The position numbers and the translations under genes were made by a program. Under the pieces are notes generated by a model. The model was not told the origin of the DNA. It saw nothing but the letters and a program-made list of their open reading frames with translations, and did not search any database. A stretch of DNA of 64,000 nt, taken from Thraustochytrium sp. TN22. Lineage: Eukaryota > Sar > Bigyra > Thraustochytrida > Thraustochytriidae. Below, piece after piece: positions 45,781-55,850 of this stretch. The DNA lies in NCBI GenBank assembly GCA_013306675.1, contig JABLUY010000156.1, positions 28,668 through 92,667 on the forward strand, given 5' to 3'. Every line of letters begins with the position of its first letter. Positions within the stretch are counted from its first letter, which is position 1.

Positions 45781-46212
45781 CTAATCATGACCCAAGGTCG
45801 GGAGCGCCTCGGACGGGACGACGCGATCCTTGGCGCGGTCGACGATGTAGTTGCGCTTAAAGGCGGCCTTGTGCTTGCGCTGGTGCCAGGCGCGCAGCTC
45901 CGCGTCCACGTCGATGCGCGGCGGCAGGTGCACGAACCTGATCTTGGAGCCGTGAATCATGACAATCTCCAGCAGCTCGCCTTGCTGGCCGCGGCGCGGG
46001 CCCTCGAGCCACCTGTGGCGCGCCTTGCCGAGCACGAGCGACATGTCCTTGCAGTCGACGGCATCCAGCACGCCGGTCACCTCGACGTCGCCCTTGAGCT
46101 CCACCGCCACCTGCTCGCCCTCGAGCGCCTGCAGCAGCGCGCTCAGCGACCGCCACGGCCGCTCGCCGCCGCGCGCGCGGCGCGGGCCGCCGCCCGCCGC
46201 CGCCGCCGCCAT
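45781..46212 (-). CDS. LSm-domain protein, LSm10-like
   Basis: 143 residues from ATG 46212. An Ala/Gly/Arg-rich start is followed by a complete Sm fold: Sm1 with LLQALEGEQVAVELKGDVEVTGVLDAVDCKDMSLVL, and Sm2 with IHGSKIRFVHLPPRIDVDAEL. The Sm2 wording RFVHLPPRIDVD is closest to LSm10 (RYVHIPDDVNI in animals), which replaces SmD1 in the U7 snRNP for histone mRNA 3' processing. A basic C-terminal tail follows. An SmD1-like or other LSm assignment cannot be excluded. Divergent from the EHD gene, with 269 bp between the start codons. Confidence 0.7.
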   Translation of the reverse strand: MAAAAAGGGPRRARGGERPWRSLSALLQALEGEQVAVELKGDVEVTGVLDAVDCKDMSLVLGKARHRWLEGPRRGQQGELLEIVMIHGSKIRFVHLPPRIDVDAELRAWHQRKHKAAFKRNYIVDRAKDRVVPSEALPTLGHD

Positions 46213-46481
46213 CCCGCGCGCCGCAGGCCCGCGGCCGCCGGCCGGGCCTCGCTGGCCGCGGTGGTAGAAAGGTGGTTGGCAAGTTGGTTATCTGCCTCCA
46301 GAGTTGTGCACCACGTGCTTCGTGCATCCATCCATGTGCTTCTTCAAGTTGGCAAGTTCAAACTGATGGACATAAAAAAAGGGGAATGTCAAAGCCGCCG
46401 GCGGCGCGCCGCAGAACCCGAAGGCGACGCGAGCGCGGCGCGCGGCGGGCGGGCGGGCGCTAGGCGCGCGGCGGCGGCGGC

Positions 46482-48407
46482 ATGCGGCTCGGCGGGCGGC
46501 GCGGCGGCAGCGCGCGCAGCCGCAGCGGGCGCAGCGGCGATTGCGATGGCGCCCCGGCGGCCGCGGGCAGCGGCGCCACGACGGCGGCGGCCGCGGCGGC
46601 GGGCGGCGGCGACCCGGAGCTGGAGCGGCTGGCGGCCTTCGAGCGGCAGCGCGCGAAGCTGATCGAGGTGTACAGGAGGTACGAGCCGAGCAAGCTGGGC
46701 AGCGTGGACGCGAAACTGCGCGAGTGGGCCGGGCGCGAGGAGGAGATGATCCGCGCGACGGAGGAGCAGTTCGCCGCGAGGCAGGCGGCCAAGGACGAGT
46801 ACTCGCGCGTGACGAAGAGCCTCAAGGCGTGCTACGCGAACATCAGGCCGGTGGAGGAAATGTACAAGTTCGACCACTTCTTCTCGCCGTGCCTGACGGA
46901 CGCGGAATTCGACGCCAAGCCCATGGTGCTGCTGGTGGGCCAGTACTCGGTGGGCAAGACAAGCTTCATCAAGCACCTGATCGGGCGCGACTTCCCCGGC
47001 ATCCGCATTGGCCCTGAGCCCACGACGGACCGCTTCGTGGCCGTCATGCACGGCGACCAGGACCGCGTCATCCCAGGCAACGCGCTCTGCGTGTCCTCGG
47101 ACATGCCGTTCACGGCGCTGAGCAAGTTCGGCACGGCCTTTATGAACCGCATGGAGGGCAGCGTGTGCAACGCCAAGGCGCTGGAGAACATGACGCTCAT
47201 CGACACGCCCGGCGTGCTCTCGGGCGAGAAGCAGCGCATCGGGCGCCAGTACGACTTCACGGCTGTGATCGAGTGGTTCGCCTCGCGCGCCGACCGCATC
47301 CTGCTGCTTTTCGACGCGCACAAGCTCGACGTCTCGGACGAGTTCAAGCGCTGCATCGAGGCGCTGCGCGGCCACGACGACAAGGTGCGCGTCGTCCTCA
47401 ACAAGGCCGACTCGGTTACACCCAAGCAGCTCATGCGCGTCTACGGCGCGCTCATGTGGAGCCTTGGCAAGGTCGTGCGCTCGCCCGAGGTCATGCGCGT
47501 CTACATCGGCTCCTTTTGGGACGAGCCGCTTGCCGAGGACCACGCCAACCTGGAGCTCTTCCAGAGCGAGGCGGACGACCTGCTGAGCGACCTGCGCAGC
47601 CTGCCGCGCAACAGCGCCATCCGCAAAATCAACGAGCTCGTCAAGCGCGCGCGCCTGGCCAAGGTTCACGCCTACATCATCACGCACCTCAAGGCGCAGA
47701 TGCCCTCCTTCTTCGGCAAGTCCTCCAAGCAGAAGGCCATCCTCGACCAGCTTCCGCAAGAGTTCGAAAAGGTCGCGGCCAAGCACCGCCTGGCCATTGG
47801 CGACTTCCCGCACCCGCAGCGCTTCCGCAAGCTCATTGAGAACTTCGATCTGTCCAAGTTTCCCAAGATCAACGAGAAGGCGCTGCGCAAGCTCGACGAG
47901 GTGCTCACGCAAACCATCCCGGCGCTCATGCAGGAGATGCGCCTGCACGAGGACGCCGTCGACGCCGCCGTGGCCGTCGCCTCCTCCTCCGCATCCGCTG
48001 CCGCCTCCTCACCCACCTCCGGCGACAGTAACAAGAGCCCCTTCGCATCGGGCAACCCGTTCCAGCTGCCCACCGCCACGCCTGCGCCGCAGACCAATGG
48101 CTTTGTGCACGGCGCCTGGGCCGTCTCGCAGGCGCTCAAGACCGAGGCCGACAACATCTTTTATAGCTGCCCTCTCGCGGGCGGCCGCCTGGGCGGCGCC
48201 GGCGCGCAGCAGGCCTTCGCCTCCACCGGCCTCTCCAACGAGGTGCTCGCCAAGGTCTGGACGCTCGCCGACCTCGACAGCACCAACCAGCTCGACGCCG
48301 ACGAGTTCGCCGTCGCCCTTTACCTCGCGCGACGTGCTCAGGCTGGCCACTCCGTGCCAGACTCGCTGCCGCGCATCCTCATCCCTCCCTCGCGCCGTGC
48401 GCTCTGA
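46482..48407 (+). CDS. EHD: EHD-family dynamin-like ATPase with C-terminal EH domain
   Basis: Membrane-remodelling ATPase of endocytic recycling, 641 residues. After an Ala/Gly-rich start and a helical segment come the EHD hallmark blocks: KPMVLLVGQYSVGKTSF (P-loop about 152-160), FPGIRIGPEPTTD, DTPGVLSGEKQRI, LLLFDAHKLDVSDEF, VVLNKADS and LMRVYGALMWSLGK. The helical domain (SLPRNSAIRKINELVKRARLAKVHAYII) follows, then a Ser/Ala/Pro linker with NPF. The C-terminal EH domain has LAKVWTLADLDSTNQLDADEFAVAL. The linker NPF could bind EH domains in cis or trans, as in animal EHDs. ATG 46482 starts the frame after a GC-rich 5' UTR. Confidence 0.93.
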   Translation: MRLGGRRGGSARSRSGRSGDCDGAPAAAGSGATTAAAAAAGGGDPELERLAAFERQRAKLIEVYRRYEPSKLGSVDAKLREWAGREEEMIRATEEQFAARQAAKDEYSRVTKSLKACYANIRPVEEMYKFDHFFSPCLTDAEFDAKPMVLLVGQYSVGKTSFIKHLIGRDFPGIRIGPEPTTDRFVAVMHGDQDRVIPGNALCVSSDMPFTALSKFGTAFMNRMEGSVCNAKALENMTLIDTPGVLSGEKQRIGRQYDFTAVIEWFASRADRILLLFDAHKLDVSDEFKRCIEALRGHDDKVRVVLNKADSVTPKQLMRVYGALMWSLGKVVRSPEVMRVYIGSFWDEPLAEDHANLELFQSEADDLLSDLRSLPRNSAIRKINELVKRARLAKVHAYIITHLKAQMPSFFGKSSKQKAILDQLPQEFEKVAAKHRLAIGDFPHPQRFRKLIENFDLSKFPKINEKALRKLDEVLTQTIPALMQEMRLHEDAVDAAVAVASSSASAAASSPTSGDSNKSPFASGNPFQLPTATPAPQTNGFVHGAWAVSQALKTEADNIFYSCPLAGGRLGGAGAQQAFASTGLSNEVLAKVWTLADLDSTNQLDADEFAVALYLARRAQAGHSVPDSLPRILIPPSRRAL

Positions 48408-49326
48408 TCGGCTTGATTAGCTCGCCGAGTCAGCTTGGGCCGGGCCCCAACCACCCACCCACGAGCGAGCGAGCGAGCGAGCGAGCGAGCGAGCGAGCGC
48501 TTCATAAATGTGACGCGTGATGCGATGCATCCGTCCCGCCCAATCCGTGCAGTGTATTGATGATCACCAGCTTCCCTTTTGCATCGTTTTGCATTCCTGT
48601 GCGTTGCGGCGCGCTCTGCAACACAACATCATGCTGCAGTTGCGTCCTGCGTAACTGCACGCTCAGAGGCTCCGGTCCGAGTCCGAGTTCGAGTCCGAGT
48701 CCTGCGCCTGCAGTGCCAGTGCCATGGCTACTGTGGGTCGAAGCAGACGCGCACCCCTGGGACTTTCGTGGGCTGTCCTCTCGTGCTCGGTGACACAGCG
48801 TGGGACCTCGGTTGCACTGGCCCCGGCAGTGCAATGCACTGTGCTGAGTTGATTTTGAGTCATGCGCCGCCGCCTCCGAGTCGCAGGCCGCCAGCGTCCA
48901 AGCGCCTCGTGCGCTCAGCCAGGCTCCAGTGCATGGTGGCTGTGTGCTCGGCGAGTCGCGTGCTGCTTGCCTCCGCCAAGCGATTCGCTCGCCGTCCACG
49001 CGACTCGTGCGCAGCTCATGCTCGGCAGCTTGCAGAGGCACGCTCGGCCGGCAACTTCAGGCTGTGCGCGCCAAATCGAGCCATGCAAGCGTCCGTGCAG
49101 TGACCGGCGAAGTCGGTCTGCACTCGCGCGACAAGACGAGCATGGCAACGGAGATTCAAGATAGATGATCTTCTCGGCAAGAGCAGAAGGCACACCGTGA
49201 ATGGGATCTGCCCACCGGTATCATGCTAGCTAGCTAGTGTCGGCCAGGAAGTCAGTCTGCCGCCTAGCCATGCAAGAGGGCGTCCAGCAGTCACGCATCG
49301 CTGCGCACAGAAGGGCGAGGGTCAAG
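48408..49326. repeat. Intergenic with (GAGC)n microsatellite
   Basis: A (GAGC)n run at about 48463-48500 follows the EHD stop. The remaining 800 bases mark the change to less GC-rich DNA and carry no supported gene; the last part is the 5' flank of the first secreted companion gene. Confidence 0.7.
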
Positions 49327-50505
49327 ATGAAGGCTTGCCTCTGGATCGTGGGAGCTGTGGCGTTCGTCTTTGGTCTGCAGTCCGTGCAAGGCGAGCTCTC
49401 AAACAAGCATGAATTGGAGCTGGCAGCCAAACTTTATGGCCTGCTGATCCACTACGCGGGCGACGGCGCCCTGGTACCTACGGAAAATGAGCGGTGCCTT
49501 CGCGGGCTCGCTAACGTGGTCGCGTTTCTCGGCTTCACGTATTGCGCGGACCAGCATCTTCCCAATAGTCTCCCGGATGAAGCAAAGGATATCGCGGGGT
49601 TGGCTTTGCCAGGGAACGACTACTACGAGTATTTTCCTTCCAAGGTTCATCCAGATTACTTCTCATCCGGAGCGGAGGAAGCGCTCGATGTAGAGAAGGC
49701 GCTCCAGAAGTACGCTGCAGCGGCGGTCGTCGACGACGGCTCCAGGGAGTATTTTCTCAAAGAGGCCCGCAAATATGCCAAGCAGTTGAAGCAGGGATCA
49801 ACTTCTCCCGGAGACGCAAAGAACTGCAATGGCGAGGCTGAAACGCTCATCTCTGAAATTGGTCTCCAGAGCCACTTCGTGGACTACTTCCTGGATAAGG
49901 TAAATTTACTGGAAGAGGCTACCGTGGACGCTCCTGGAAAGAGTAACACCCGCCAGTACACGACCGTGACGAAGGGCTCTGGGGACACGACAACGACGAC
50001 CACAACCACCATCACCACCACAACGACCGCGGGTGCTCACGGTGGCACCGGTCCAGCGGGCGAAGCTGCGGTGAAGCCCGGCGCAAGTCCATGCATGGCG
50101 CAGCGGCTCAACCAGCTTGCGCAACTGAAGTTCGAGGCCGCAGAAAGCGAGCAGCGGGCGGCGGCGGCGGCGGCAGCAACGGCGGCAATGACTCCCCACA
50201 CGCTGCCCCGGGAGCCGGGCACTCCATCGCACATGCCGTGGAAGACGACGACGACGACCAAAACCGAGCCTTGGACAGCTTCGCGCGACGATTCTTTCGT
50301 GCAGCAACAGGAGGAGCAGGATGGTCGCGGGGCGGCCGAGACGGTTCGAGCCAGCCTTCTTCGCACGTTTTCAGGCCAGAGCGCCGTTGAAGACGACGAC
50401 GACGACGATGACGACGACGATGAGTTGGCACAGGTTTTCCTTGAGCAGCAACGGCATCAACTCCAGCACCAGCACCACCATAACCACCAGCGTTACCTTC
50501 GCTGA
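49327..50505 (+). CDS. Secreted companion protein 1 (Thr-rich linker, TEPW module)
   Basis: 392 residues, family not recognised. Signal peptide MKACLWIVGAVAFVFGLQSVQG. A helical domain with paired Cys (about 25-215) precedes a long Thr run (TTTTTTTITTTTT). A helical CMAQRLNQLAQLKFEAAES segment follows, then a second Thr stretch leading into KTEPW, then an EDDDDDDDDDD tract and a His/Gln-rich tail. The TEPW module and the linker organisation recur in the secreted proteins at 54.7 and 61.0 kb, so these are paralogues despite low similarity in the N-terminal domain. The next gene, on the opposite strand, is a MACPF protein. Start ATG 49327 is set by the signal peptide. Here the module's end is diverged (ETVRASLLRTFSG instead of LRGS..R). 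Confidence 0.75.
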   Translation: MKACLWIVGAVAFVFGLQSVQGELSNKHELELAAKLYGLLIHYAGDGALVPTENERCLRGLANVVAFLGFTYCADQHLPNSLPDEAKDIAGLALPGNDYYEYFPSKVHPDYFSSGAEEALDVEKALQKYAAAAVVDDGSREYFLKEARKYAKQLKQGSTSPGDAKNCNGEAETLISEIGLQSHFVDYFLDKVNLLEEATVDAPGKSNTRQYTTVTKGSGDTTTTTTTTITTTTTAGAHGGTGPAGEAAVKPGASPCMAQRLNQLAQLKFEAAESEQRAAAAAAATAAMTPHTLPREPGTPSHMPWKTTTTTKTEPWTASRDDSFVQQQEEQDGRGAAETVRASLLRTFSGQSAVEDDDDDDDDDDELAQVFLEQQRHQLQHQHHHNHQRYLR

Positions 50506-51566
50506 TTGCTCAACAGCAAAGTCGAGCTTCAGGACAACATGACTCGTCCCCCCCTTGCTGAATGTAGTAAGCCATGAGTATCTTTCGTTTTCAGGCGCTG
50601 CCTCTCAACCCGCCGCTCCAGCTGGCTCACCAAGCGTTGGCTTCACACCCAGTGCGCGCGAGCCCTAGCGATCTTCGACCGCTAGCTACCCAGAGTTGAC
50701 ATCGCGCCATGTTTCACCAATTAATCAAGCAAAGGTCCAAAGGAAAGCGAGCATCAATCCGAAGCACAGGACGCAAGCACGTTTGCTGCGATGAGCGACT
50801 TGCACATCCATTGTCAGTACTCGCCGTGCGGTTGGCTCTTGTGTGCGCAAGCTTCGGCGTGTAGGAGACTTCCGGCTCGTAATTTTGTGCAGATCACGTG
50901 GCGCGAACGTCCACGCCGCCGCGCTCATACTTGTATGCCAACGCGTGTTCCCTTCTTTGAGCTGACCTGTGCAGTCCTCGGCTAGCCGCATGTCTCAAAT
51001 GGTGCTTCCACTCGGCCGGCGTGGCATGCGGCTGTCGCTCACGCGGTGCAGATACGTTTGGAGACTGAGACTGGTCTGGAAGAGAGGAGTCAGGATCTGT
51101 TTCGAGGCCGCGGCGGCTTGGGGTGAGTGAGCAATGCCGCACTCCTGGAAAACGAAGAGAGAAGAGAAAGAAAGGCTCGCGTCCGACTGCCGAACGCTGG
51201 CCACCCTTCCTCTCCTGCTGCGCGACCAACTTGAGTGCCAGCGCAGACTCGGTACCACGCGGTTGCAGGTCTGACTGTGAGCGCGTCTCGGCCCGGCCAT
51301 CCACCCCCCAAGACGCACCCGGCCGCCCTCTTTTGGGTGTGTGGCAACTATGCATGATTCTCGCGCTCGCATGCCAGCTTGCTCCGTCCAACATGGAGCA
51401 GAACCAAGTGCTTTGGGTGTGCATCTTCTTTGGGCGAGTGAGCTCTAGCCGAGTGCCACTCGGCTCTTTTGAAAACATGTGATTTGCGCCCTTGACGCCA
51501 TGTTTCACCGGCATCGTCCATTTATGGCTCACATTCCAAACATCCCTTCTGGAGGTACCAGGTAGG
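50506..51566. other. Intergenic between two convergent secreted-protein genes
   Basis: About 1.06 kb. The 13-mer GCCATGTTTCACC occurs near both ends (about 50706 and 51497). Open frames on the minus strand here look random and lack any family feature. No gene is supported. Confidence 0.5.
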
Positions 51567-53570
51567 CTAACTATTATAATTAAAGGTCCACTTCTGACAT
51601 TTCTCGTTGCCGCATCGTTTCACGTAGGCTTTTTGATGGTGGGCGCACAGGCATGCTTCACTGTCCGCAATCTTGATCTGCTTTAAGTTGGAGTCGTATC
51701 TCCAAATCATACCCGGATGGCCGAGTACGGGAGGCTCCATTGAGAAGTGCTCCCATTGATTGTGCTGGTCGGGGTTTGATCCCTTCCAGAAAAGTGCGTT
51801 GACACCAACGACGGGCTTGAGAAAGCCCTCAGGCGTCAGATACCACTTTTGGTTCGGCATTCCATTGCAGACGGCCATATGGGAGATCTTGGGATCGGAT
51901 TTCAACAGCTCCAAACAATCTTCGGTGCTGTATTCTTCACTGGTGAGCGTCGCCAGCGGTAAGACGGTGAATTCCTGCTCCTCGCAGGCGGACTTGATGA
52001 GCAAGTTGTCGTCGCTATCGCGGTACATGCAGTCTCGGTCTCTCGTCTTGATGGCATGCGAAAGGTCGTAGGAGAGTCGAAAATCCGAGTCAGGATCGTA
52101 CCTTGTCCACAGTCTGGTGCCGCTTGAGTCAGGCCGAACGCGATGACCGCGATGATAGAAGCTCTCGAGGTGGCCAGATTCATGCCAGATGAAGATCTGA
52201 GAGGCGCCGTCGAGACCGTTGCGGTCGTTGAGCTCGTAGTCACCCCCGTTGCACTCGGTCATGCTGAGATAGTGGTCCCAGCTTGCGTCTCCGGCGACAT
52301 GCATGCAATAGAGAAGTCTGCCGTTCCTTCCCGCGACATTCTGCATGATGACGACTTGCCGGTTTGCAATGTCGAGTGGAACGCTCGGCACGAATCCAAC
52401 CGCCGCCAGCCTGTTCTTATCGAGCTCCTTAGTGACGTACTCGCCAAGTGCGAAGGCTGTCTCGTTGAGACTGGACTCGTTGTAGCGCTCGCGCATAAAC
52501 TCGTTCGTCAGAAGAACGTCCAAGAAAGACACAATCTCGAGACTGTCGTCGATCAGGAGCGCTGGGCTGTCCTCGAGCGTGCTGGAGAACTTGGCCAGCT
52601 CTTTCTGCGTGAAGTTGGCCGGGATAGTCGTCCCACCGAGCACGTACTTGTCCTGGTTGAGAGACATGGCTTGTTCGCGGTTGGTGGTGTTTGAGTGGCG
52701 CTCGTTTGCCGTGCAGACGCCCACGCGCACGCTTGCGCTCACACCCCCGGCGAGTGACCGATACTCTGCCTCAACAGATGAAGTGATGCACTGCCGCAGC
52801 TTCTCTGAAGACGTCTTCTCCTTGCTCGAGAGGGAGCTGGTGTGCTTGTAGACATTGGTGACCTGGCCGCCGACGCGACACTGTCTCACGAGGTAGCCTC
52901 CGTACGATTTGTAGAACATCTGTAGCAGGTTGGTGTCGTGAGGGGACTCCACCATGAGATCCAGCAACTTGATCGCTCCGACCGTAGGCCGCAGTCCCCA
53001 GTGCTCCGTGTTGAACATGCCGATGGACTGCAGGTAGACAGCCCGAGAGATGAAGGAGTCGCTGTTCTTGGCCGTCTTGAGCGTATTCTCGACCTCCTCG
53101 TTGCGGGTCATACCAAAGCTGACCGTCACCTTCGCTGTGCTGAACAGCTGGTTCATCTTGGCGGAAATACTCGCTTGCACCTTGGTGTTCATCTTCTTGC
53201 CCATCTTCTCCGAGTACTCCTCGAACGACTTCGACGTCTCCGTGTCCTGAGCCACCGACCCGGTGGTCTCTGGAGTATAGCCGACGTTGTCCGGCAAGGC
53301 GAACTCTGGGTTATTCGGGTATACATCGCAGTCCTCGTAGGTCAGCTCGAAGAAGGGCGACAGCGGCTTGCCGGTCGTCACGTCGAATCCCACGCCCACG
53401 AGCTGGGCGCCCGGCGTCGGCATCAGCGTGCACGCGCGCTCGTGGCCAGGCTCCTGCTGCGCCACGAGGGCGTCCAGCACGCTCGCGCGCAGCGACACGC
53501 CTCGCACCCCGTCGTAGCTGGCAGCCACCGCGAGCAGCACCACGCGGAGCAGTGCCCGCACTTCCATCAT
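51567..53570 (-). CDS. Secreted MACPF (perforin-like) protein 1
   Basis: 667 residues from ATG 53570 (MMEVRALLRVVLLAVAAS, a signal peptide). A MACPF fold is inferred from the GVGFDVTTGKPLSPFF start and a Ser/Lys-rich strand-helix block (SFEEYSEKMGKKMNTKVQAS, VTVSFGMTRNEEVENT). The diagnostic segment FYKSYGGYLVRQCRVGGQV keeps the YG and the GG hinge but has Gly where most members have Thr/Ser-His. The C-terminal half (about 390-667) is Cys- and Trp-rich with repeated Q.W/IWRYDS-type elements, suggesting a beta-trefoil or similar glycan-binding domain. Family knowledge: MACPF proteins oligomerise and insert beta-hairpins into membranes. Target and role here are unknown. Several NxS/T sequons are present. 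Confidence 0.78.
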   Translation of the reverse strand: MMEVRALLRVVLLAVAASYDGVRGVSLRASVLDALVAQQEPGHERACTLMPTPGAQLVGVGFDVTTGKPLSPFFELTYEDCDVYPNNPEFALPDNVGYTPETTGSVAQDTETSKSFEEYSEKMGKKMNTKVQASISAKMNQLFSTAKVTVSFGMTRNEEVENTLKTAKNSDSFISRAVYLQSIGMFNTEHWGLRPTVGAIKLLDLMVESPHDTNLLQMFYKSYGGYLVRQCRVGGQVTNVYKHTSSLSSKEKTSSEKLRQCITSSVEAEYRSLAGGVSASVRVGVCTANERHSNTTNREQAMSLNQDKYVLGGTTIPANFTQKELAKFSSTLEDSPALLIDDSLEIVSFLDVLLTNEFMRERYNESSLNETAFALGEYVTKELDKNRLAAVGFVPSVPLDIANRQVVIMQNVAGRNGRLLYCMHVAGDASWDHYLSMTECNGGDYELNDRNGLDGASQIFIWHESGHLESFYHRGHRVRPDSSGTRLWTRYDPDSDFRLSYDLSHAIKTRDRDCMYRDSDDNLLIKSACEEQEFTVLPLATLTSEEYSTEDCLELLKSDPKISHMAVCNGMPNQKWYLTPEGFLKPVVGVNALFWKGSNPDQHNQWEHFSMEPPVLGHPGMIWRYDSNLKQIKIADSEACLCAHHQKAYVKRCGNEKCQKWTFNYNS

Positions 53571-54677
53571 GGCCGCACGAGCTAGCTCGCTTCCCGGCTT
53601 GCTTGCTTGCCTCACGTTGATGCCATTTTGCTGCCCTGTCCCTCGGGGGAGCCTGAGGAGAAAGGGCCGCCTGCGATTGCTTCCCTCCTGCGTGCTCTGC
53701 TGCCTCCCTCGCTGGCGCGAGTGCGCTGTGCTCGGCGAGCCTCGGCTGGGGACAGGCACTCGAGTCTGAGAGCTCGGCACCGTCGCGTACTACCCGTAGT
53801 ACTTCAGGCTCGGCTGTCACTGGCTGGCGGTTTCCACGAGTGCGCGGCCAGTGCGTGCAGCCTGCACTGGCAGGCAGGAATGCGCCGAGAGCGCATCAAC
53901 TGCCTACCTGTCTGCCATGCTGCCATGAGTTCGCGTCGATGCATGCACTGCATGCCTTGCCCAGCCAAACGCCCGTCAAGAGGGCCGAGCGCAGCAGCAT
54001 CTGCATTGCGCGGTGCTCGCTGCCGCCATCGCCGACAACTCACCCGGGCAGCTCCAAGGCCAGGCTACTACCAAGCTAGGCCAGGCCAGGCCAGGCCAGG
54101 CCAGGCCGACTCGAGGCCAGCTCGAGCTCGGAACTTCGGAAGGCGGGAGGGTCCTCGCGCGCGCCGCGCGCCCGCTCGCGCGCGCGCGCGGTGCTGTGCT
54201 CGGCGAGCCTCGTGGTCGGCCGCTCCACGCCTCTGTGCAGTGCGCGCCTGCTGCTAGCGAGGAGTACGAGATCGGGCAGGTGAGGGGCAAGTTCACTGCA
54301 CGCGCGCGCGCTGCCTCGGCTCGCCCGTTCGCTGCAGTGCAGCAGACCGGCCATAGGTCGTTGAGCTCGGACAGTGCGCTGATGGCCGCACGACTGTCGA
54401 GTGGGAAGATCTCGCTCGCCCGCGCCGAGCGAGCTGAGCGGCTCGGCCGGCCCGACCCCGGCGGCACAGGCTGCATGCCTTGCACTCACTCGCCTGCAGC
54501 AGCCGGTAGGACTGTCGAATGGGAAGATCTCCCTCGCCCACGCCGAGCGAGCTGAGCGGCTCGGCCAACTCTCGGCGGCACATGCTGCATGCCATGCATT
54601 CACTCGCCCGCAGCAGCCGGCAAAACCGAATAGGTCGCAGCAGGAACGAGACGAGAGCACGAAGCTGAGTAGGGAGA
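53571..54677. repeat. Intergenic with 118-bp direct repeat and (CCAGG)n run
   Basis: A CCAGG pentamer run lies at about 54078-54110. A 118-bp unit beginning ACTGTCGAGTGGGAAGATCT is present in two tandem imperfect copies starting at 54393 and 54511, the second ending just upstream of companion gene 2. No gene is supported. Confidence 0.8.
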
Positions 54678-55850
54678 ATGCGGTGCTCACTGTCAGTGCT
54701 ACTTACCGCGCTCGTCGCGTTGGCGACGCTGGGAAGGACGCAAGCGAACGATGAGGATGATCTCGTCAGACTCCTGCAACCCTATTTTGACTTCGTATTT
54801 ACGTGGCTTCCCGCGGCGGAGACGGCGTGCAGGAATAAGAAGGAGAAACTGCCGAATCTGGATGATTTGTCGACGCATGATGAACGCTGGTATGGCATTT
54901 ATCGCGACGATAGAACTCATGACGCGCATATTGACAAGCATTGGACACCTGTAAGTAATAGACTGTTCGATCTCAATCTGAGGAAGGCAGGTAACTTGTG
55001 CGCGGAAGGCATGAAGATGGCGGAAAAAAGTTTGCGGGGGACAATTGATGATCCAGAGGCGTTAGCAGAGGCGTATGCGAGGATTGCGGCAGACCAAGAT
55101 ACGGCGACACTCAGCCTGGTGGTTAACGGCGTCGGCTTTCGAAGATCTGACTTCAAAAAAGCAGAAGTATATCCTGGAAACGACGCGAACCTGGACGATA
55201 TCTTGGACTATATCTCAAAGAACACCAAGAGGCGATTATGGCCGAAGAGGGCATGGTGCCTCAAGAATGACGACGTCCAAGTCACGAACTTCGTAAAAGC
55301 AATCAGGGTGCTCGCCTACGGCTTTCACACTCGGTTCTTTTATGGCGACAAGGTCTGGAAAAGAATGATCAGCGAAGCCTGGAGAAAAATGGATGGAATT
55401 GAGAAGCGCAGCTCGCTCTCTGAGTTTATTCCCAGGCCTGACGCGAGAGAAGAAAACCTTCTCGAGATGGACGAGGACTGGTCGGACCCCGCTTTAGCCA
55501 CGCACACCATTACAACAACGACCACGACAATGACCATGCCGGCTGTTTCAACGATGCATACAACGACCTCGGCCGAGGCCACGGCACGGTGCGCTGCACT
55601 GGCCAAGCAGATAAAGAGCTTCGCCCATAGGATGGCAGAGGACTCGGGCATGCCCACCATGCAGGCCTCGCCCTACATGACCACCACCACAACCGAGACG
55701 GAGCCCTGGAACCCGGATGCCGACGCCCAGATGCGGCAGGCTCGAGTCGGCTCTGCAACAACACTCCGTGGCAGCGTCCGCGACAGTCTTCTCCACATTG
55801 CTCTTGTGCATCGCGATGAGGTCCAGGACAGCAACGAGAACACAGCCTAG
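54678..55850 (+). CDS. Secreted companion protein 2 (Thr-rich linker, TEPW module)
   Basis: 390 residues, family not recognised. Signal peptide MRCSLSVLLTALVALATLGR. The helical domain begins DDLVRLLQPYFDFVF, matching the LVSILQPYFNFVV of companion 3, and contains several Cys. A Thr/Met linker (ITTTTTTMTM) precedes a CAALAKQIKSFAHR helix. The C-terminal module reads TTTTTETEPWNPDADAQMRQ ... ATTLRGSVRDSLL, nearly the same as in companion 3. The coding sequence is distinctly less GC-rich than the flanking housekeeping genes. It is on the same strand as, and upstream of, MACPF gene 2. No intron is required. Confidence 0.78.
   Translation: MRCSLSVLLTALVALATLGRTQANDEDDLVRLLQPYFDFVFTWLPAAETACRNKKEKLPNLDDLSTHDERWYGIYRDDRTHDAHIDKHWTPVSNRLFDLNLRKAGNLCAEGMKMAEKSLRGTIDDPEALAEAYARIAADQDTATLSLVVNGVGFRRSDFKKAEVYPGNDANLDDILDYISKNTKRRLWPKRAWCLKNDDVQVTNFVKAIRVLAYGFHTRFFYGDKVWKRMISEAWRKMDGIEKRSSLSEFIPRPDAREENLLEMDEDWSDPALATHTITTTTTTMTMPAVSTMHTTTSAEATARCAALAKQIKSFAHRMAEDSGMPTMQASPYMTTTTTETEPWNPDADAQMRQARVGSATTLRGSVRDSLLHIALVHRDEVQDSNENTA

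Noticed and set aside
50894-51532. 212-codon minus-strand frame between companion 1 and MACPF 1
   Set aside because: Random-looking composition, no signal peptide, no similarity to the neighbours, and interrupted by low-complexity.
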